This document shows positions 5,450 to 8,390 of a DNA stretch of 8,390 nucleotides, piece by piece. The notes beneath the pieces were generated by a model. The model did no database searches. It saw only the letters and a program-made list of their open reading frames with translations, and was not told where the DNA came from. Both the position numbers and the translations under genes were made by a program. The stretch covers positions 1 through 8,390 of the forward strand of contig CANRLJ010000031.1 in assembly GCA_947631485.1 (NCBI GenBank), written 5' to 3'. The DNA is from an uncultured Clostridia bacterium (GTDB lineage: Bacteria; Bacillota; Clostridia; Christensenellales; UBA1242). Every line of letters begins with the position of its first letter. Position 1 is the first letter of the stretch.

Positions 5450-7642
5450 TTATTCCTCGCCGTTATCCTTTTTATCGTCATTTTTAGGTTCTTTCTTTGT
5501 TGTTGTTCTTTTTGGCTTCTCTGCCTTTGTTTCCTCTGCACCCTCTTTGTGCTTCTTTTCTGCAGGCTTTTCTGTTTTTTTCTCAACCTCTTCAGGCTTG
5601 CTTTCCTTCTGGTCAGCAAGTTCTTCGTTTAAGGATTTTTCAAACTCTGCAAACTCCTTTTTAAGATTGTCAAGTTCGTCCTCAGTGATTATTCCCATTT
5701 TTATGAAATTTTCACCTTCTGCAATCTTTTTCTTGAACATTTCAAGTTTTTGGAGTTTTTCCTTCTCGCTCTTCAATTTTTGCTCTTTTTCCTTCTGTTT
5801 TCTTTCCTTTTCTTCCATAAGAGCAACAATTTCTTCTGTCTTTTTGCCAGCAATAATCATGTCCACTTCTTCTTTGTATATTGTCTCTCTTGCAAGAAGA
5901 AGTTTTGCCATCTCATGCAAGATGTCAATGTTGTCAGACAGCACTTTCTTTGCGCGGTCATAATTTGTGTTTAATATTGTCATAATTTCATCATCGGCAA
6001 TGCCGGCAAGTTTTTCCGAAAAGTCGTTTTTGGTTTGATAGTCTCTTCCGATAAACACCTGAGTTGATCCCCCAAGTGAAAGGAAGCCGACCTTTTTGCT
6101 CATGCCCCAGTCATACACCATTGCTCTGGCAATTTTGGTTGCGTGCTGAATATCTGAAGATGCTCCGCTTGTGATGTCTTTGAAAATCAACTCTTCAGCA
6201 ACTCTTCCGCCCATTGACATTGCGATTGTGTCGCAAGCCTTGTTGTAAGACATTGTCATGTCGTCGTTTTCTGGTCTGCTCATAGTGTAGCCACCTGCAG
6301 AGCCACGAGGAATAATTGACACCTCTTGCACATCTTCGCAATATTTCATCTTCTTTGCAACGATGGTGTGTCCGGCCTCATGATAGGCTGTAAGTTTTCT
6401 TTCGTGTTCGGTCAGCAATCTGCTCTTCTTTTGAGGCCCCATAATAACCTTGTTTATGCCCTCAGTTATGTCTTCCATAATAATCTTAGGTCTGCCAGCA
6501 CGAGCGGCAAGGATGGCCGCTTCATTTAACATGTTTTCGATGTCTGCGCCAGTGAAACCTGTTGTGATTCTTGCAAGAACATTGAAGTCAACACTTTCGT
6601 CAAGAGGTTTGTTTCTTGCGTGGATACGCAAAATGCCCTCTCTGCCTTTAACATCAGGGATATGAACATATATTTGTCTGTCAAAACGACCTGGACGCAT
6701 AAGCGCTGGGTCAAGAACATCGCTTCTGTTTGTGGCAGCAAGCACAATGATGCCCTCGTTTGGCTCAAAGCCGTCCATCTCAACAAGAAGTTGGTTTAAT
6801 GTTTGTTCTCTTTCGTCGTTTCCTCCTCCAAGACCAGCACCACGCTGACGGCCTACGGCATCAATTTCATCGATAAACACAATGCAAGGTTTGTTTTTCT
6901 TTGCCTGGTCAAACAAATCCCTCACACGCGATGCGCCCACGCCGACAAACATCTCAACAAAGTCTGAGCCGCTGATTGAAATAAATGGCACCTTGCTTTC
7001 GCCAGCAACCGCCCTTGCAAGCAGAGTTTTTCCTGTTCCTGGTTGGCCGACCAAAAGCACGCCCTTAGGAATTCTTGCGCCAAGGTCTGTGAATTTCTTT
7101 GGATTTTTCAAAAATTCAACAATTTCTTGAAGTTCTGCCTTTTCTTCGTCAAAGGTCATAGCACCACGATTTGCACTTGCAATCATGCGATAGAACATAA
7201 AGAATATGAAGATTGCAAAGCCAACATACAAAATAGGAACGATGATGTCCCAGATGTTTATGCCTGCTGGCCTTGTGTCAAAACCCGAAATGGTCTTTTC
7301 TGATAAGGCCTTTTTGCATGCAGCCTGCAAACTGTCATAGTCTGCTGAATAGACATATTCAAAATAGTAATCCGAATAGTTTGGAACTTGATTTAGTTTG
7401 TAATTTGAGTCGTCAATAATAATGTAGCCCTTGCCATCTCTAAAAACGACATAGTCTATTCCTATTTGTTTGCCGTCTTTGCCAAGGATATAACCTTGAG
7501 AAATTGACTGTTCTGCCTCACTAAGGTCAAGCCTTTCTCCGTTGTCAGAAAAATCAATAAAAGCAAAACACAAAAGAAGAACTGCCACAAGCAAGATGAC
7601 GAGATACACCATTTTGAAGCCTTTGCGTTTTTTCTCTTCCAT
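5450..7642 (-). CDS. ftsH: ATP-dependent zinc metalloprotease FtsH, with linker deletion and long tail
   Basis: FtsH is a membrane-anchored AAA+ protease that extracts and degrades membrane and regulatory proteins. Visible in the 730 residues: membrane helices at about 11-29 and 130-152 flanking an outer domain; Walker A GQPGTGKT (199-206); pore FVG (232-234); Walker B with IDEID (257-261); second region of homology with R316 and R319; zinc site HEAGH (421-425); third ligand probably D497 in GASSD. AMTF (161-164) joins directly to DEEK, whereas typical FtsH has about 23 residues there, including the conserved DVAG segment; this loss is in frame. Residues after about 610 form a Lys/Glu-rich tail, longer than usual, with a SHOCT-like motif ([16 protein letters not shown]) at 649-664. 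AAAGGAG precedes the ATG. The identity is certain; full ATPase activity is not. Confidence 0.96.
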   Translation of the reverse strand: MEEKKRKGFKMVYLVILLVAVLLLCFAFIDFSDNGERLDLSEAEQSISQGYILGKDGKQIGIDYVVFRDGKGYIIIDDSNYKLNQVPNYSDYYFEYVYSADYDSLQAACKKALSEKTISGFDTRPAGINIWDIIVPILYVGFAIFIFFMFYRMIASANRGAMTFDEEKAELQEIVEFLKNPKKFTDLGARIPKGVLLVGQPGTGKTLLARAVAGESKVPFISISGSDFVEMFVGVGASRVRDLFDQAKKNKPCIVFIDEIDAVGRQRGAGLGGGNDEREQTLNQLLVEMDGFEPNEGIIVLAATNRSDVLDPALMRPGRFDRQIYVHIPDVKGREGILRIHARNKPLDESVDFNVLARITTGFTGADIENMLNEAAILAARAGRPKIIMEDITEGINKVIMGPQKKSRLLTEHERKLTAYHEAGHTIVAKKMKYCEDVQEVSIIPRGSAGGYTMSRPENDDMTMSYNKACDTIAMSMGGRVAEELIFKDITSGASSDIQHATKIARAMVYDWGMSKKVGFLSLGGSTQVFIGRDYQTKNDFSEKLAGIADDEIMTILNTNYDRAKKVLSDNIDILHEMAKLLLARETIYKEEVDMIIAGKKTEEIVALMEEKERKQKEKEQKLKSEKEKLQKLEMFKKKIAEGENFIKMGIITEDELDNLKKEFAEFEKSLNEELADQKESKPEEVEKKTEKPAEKKHKEGAEETKAEKPKRTTTKKEPKNDDKKDNGEE

Positions 7643-7670
7643 AAAAACTCCTTTATATATGCAACAATAC

Positions 7671-7687
7671 TATGATATTTTATCATA
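7671..7687. repeat. Palindrome over the ftsH -10 region, possible operator
   Basis: TATGATA-TTT-TATCATA is a perfect 7-3-7 inverted repeat overlapping the proposed -10 element of ftsH (7677-7682). It is not followed by a T-tract on the transcribed strand, so it is not a terminator. It does not match the Fur, PerR or CtsR consensus as I know them. Confidence 0.35.
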
Positions 7688-7705
7688 AAGAAAAAAATAA
7701 AACAA
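7677..7705 (-). promoter_or_regulatory. Probable sigma-A promoter of ftsH
   Basis: TTGTTT (7700-7705), a 17-base spacer and TAAAAT (7677-7682) with an extended TGn element. The -10 matches five of six bases, the -35 three of six. It would give a leader of about 27 bases before the ftsH start. Confidence 0.5.
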
Positions 7706-7759
7706 CAAAACAAACATATTTAAAAAAATTTTTATGTCTAATTTTTGCGTAAAGTTGTT

Positions 7760-8390
7760 TTATCTTGCAATAATATGGATATTTGCCTTAAAAACCATGT
7801 GGCTGAGATAGTTGTCGCGGTCGTCAAGTCTGTCCAAAAATTCGTCGAATTGTTTTTTGTTTCGGTTGTTGATGAAGGTATAAAAATCCGCCAAATCAAC
7901 CTGATTTTCACGCATTATCTCAATTCCGTCTCTCATCACAGTCTTAACCTTTTTGATGATTGCCTCCTCAATGTCCTCAGTCAAAACATAAAGTTCGACA
8001 TTTTCCTGAAAAATGCCGTTTTTGTCCTCAACTTCCGAAAGTTTCAGCGTTATCTTCAAGTCCAACGTGACGACAGGAACTCCATTTTGAAAGACCACAT
8101 GATATTTCATATCTTTGCTGAAAATTTCAAAGGTCAGATTGCAGTTGTCAAACTGTTCGTTTGAAAAGTTTTTGATGTTGATAGAGCCGGTTTTAAAACT
8201 TCCCTTAACGATGTTCACTTTTTTCATGTCTTTGCCGGTCAGATAAGTCTTAATTTTTCCGTCCTTAAAGACGGCAGTGTCGCCCAAGTTTTTGATTTCT
8301 TCCGCCTTGCTTTCTTCTCCGCCTCCCTGACCCGCACCTGAGGATTGCCCATTTTGCCCGTCTGACATTGCCGAAACCCCCTCCTCTTTT
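7760..8390 (-). CDS. Ger(x)C family spore germination protein, N-terminus cut by window edge
   Basis: Ger(x)C proteins are the lipoprotein C subunits of germinant receptors in the spore inner membrane. About 209 residues are visible and match the family's C-terminal domain: AVFKDGKIKTYLTG, then a stretch matching the usual TRGLNWLRG...ITV pattern (MKKVNIVKGSFKTGSINI), a strand LTFEIFSKDMKYHVVFQNGV, a long helix with IEEAIIKKVKTVM, and a closing strand VFKANIHIIAR. Before it comes a Gly/Ser/Gln-rich linker. An ATG at 8366-8368 could look like a start, but the frame stays open upstream to the edge (KEEGVSA), and starting there would remove the signal peptide and N-terminal domain, so I treat the gene as continuing rightward. 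The A and B subunits are not in the window. No clear terminator follows. Confidence 0.78.
   Translation of the reverse strand, partial: KEEGVSAMSDGQNGQSSGAGQGGGEESKAEEIKNLGDTAVFKDGKIKTYLTGKDMKKVNIVKGSFKTGSINIKNFSNEQFDNCNLTFEIFSKDMKYHVVFQNGVPVVTLDLKITLKLSEVEDKNGIFQENVELYVLTEDIEEAIIKKVKTVMRDGIEIMRENQVDLADFYTFINNRNKKQFDEFLDRLDDRDNYLSHMVFKANIHIIAR

Noticed and set aside
5184..5963. Plus-strand open frame of 259 codons, Phe/Ser-rich
   Set aside because: It is the antisense of the Lys/Glu-rich ftsH tail and the membrane protein's N-terminus (GAA/AAA codons read as TTC/TTT).
7714..7737. Hairpin ACATA...TATGT after the Ger(x)C gene as a terminator
   Set aside because: The stem is almost entirely A-T with an A-run facing a T-run, too weak to call an intrinsic terminator.
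8366..8368. ATG as the true start of the Ger(x)C protein
   Set aside because: The frame is open to the window edge, and a start here would leave only the C-terminal domain without the lipoprotein signal.

Overview
The window looks like chromosome from an AT-rich, endospore-forming member of the Bacillota, most likely an uncultured clostridial lineage. The evidence is the spoIIAA-spoIIAB pair, a Ger(x)C-type germinant receptor subunit, strong GGAGG-type ribosome binding sites, sigma-A-like promoters and an L10-type attenuated leader ahead of rplJ. I cannot place it to genus. I see no tRNA, rRNA, CRISPR array, insertion sequence or phage gene.

Layout, left to right. (1) Positions 1-725, minus strand: spoIIAB (cut by the left edge) preceded by spoIIAA, the anti-sigma / anti-anti-sigma pair that controls sigma-F in the forespore; sigF would be expected just beyond the left edge. 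(2) 726-989: a divergent, very AT-rich spacer with a Spo0A-box-like site on the spoIIA side and four copies of TAATACA/TGTATTA on the other. (3) 990-1913, plus strand: a nucleoside hydrolase with its own promoter. (4) 1949-1978: a bidirectional terminator between convergent genes. (5) 1982-3403, minus strand: a 473-residue orphan protein whose central part resembles HopA1-family domains, with its own near-consensus promoter. (6) 3458-4638, minus strand: an autonomous rplJ-rplL operon with promoter, L10-type leader with attenuator, both genes and a terminator. (7) 4662-7642, minus strand: ftsH followed, two bases later, by an unrecognised single-pass membrane protein. (8) 7760-8390, minus strand: the C-terminal part of a Ger(x)C spore germination protein, cut by the right edge.

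Most genes are ordinary housekeeping or sporulation genes. The parts worth a second look are: the HopA1-like orphan; an FtsH that lacks the stretch between the second membrane helix and the AAA core, including the normally conserved DVAG segment, and carries a charged tail with a SHOCT-like motif; the small membrane protein coupled to ftsH; the repeated motif upstream of the nucleoside hydrolase; and the placement of rplJL away from rplKA and rpoBC. No new multi-gene system is evident; the HopA1-like gene is the best candidate for undescribed biology.
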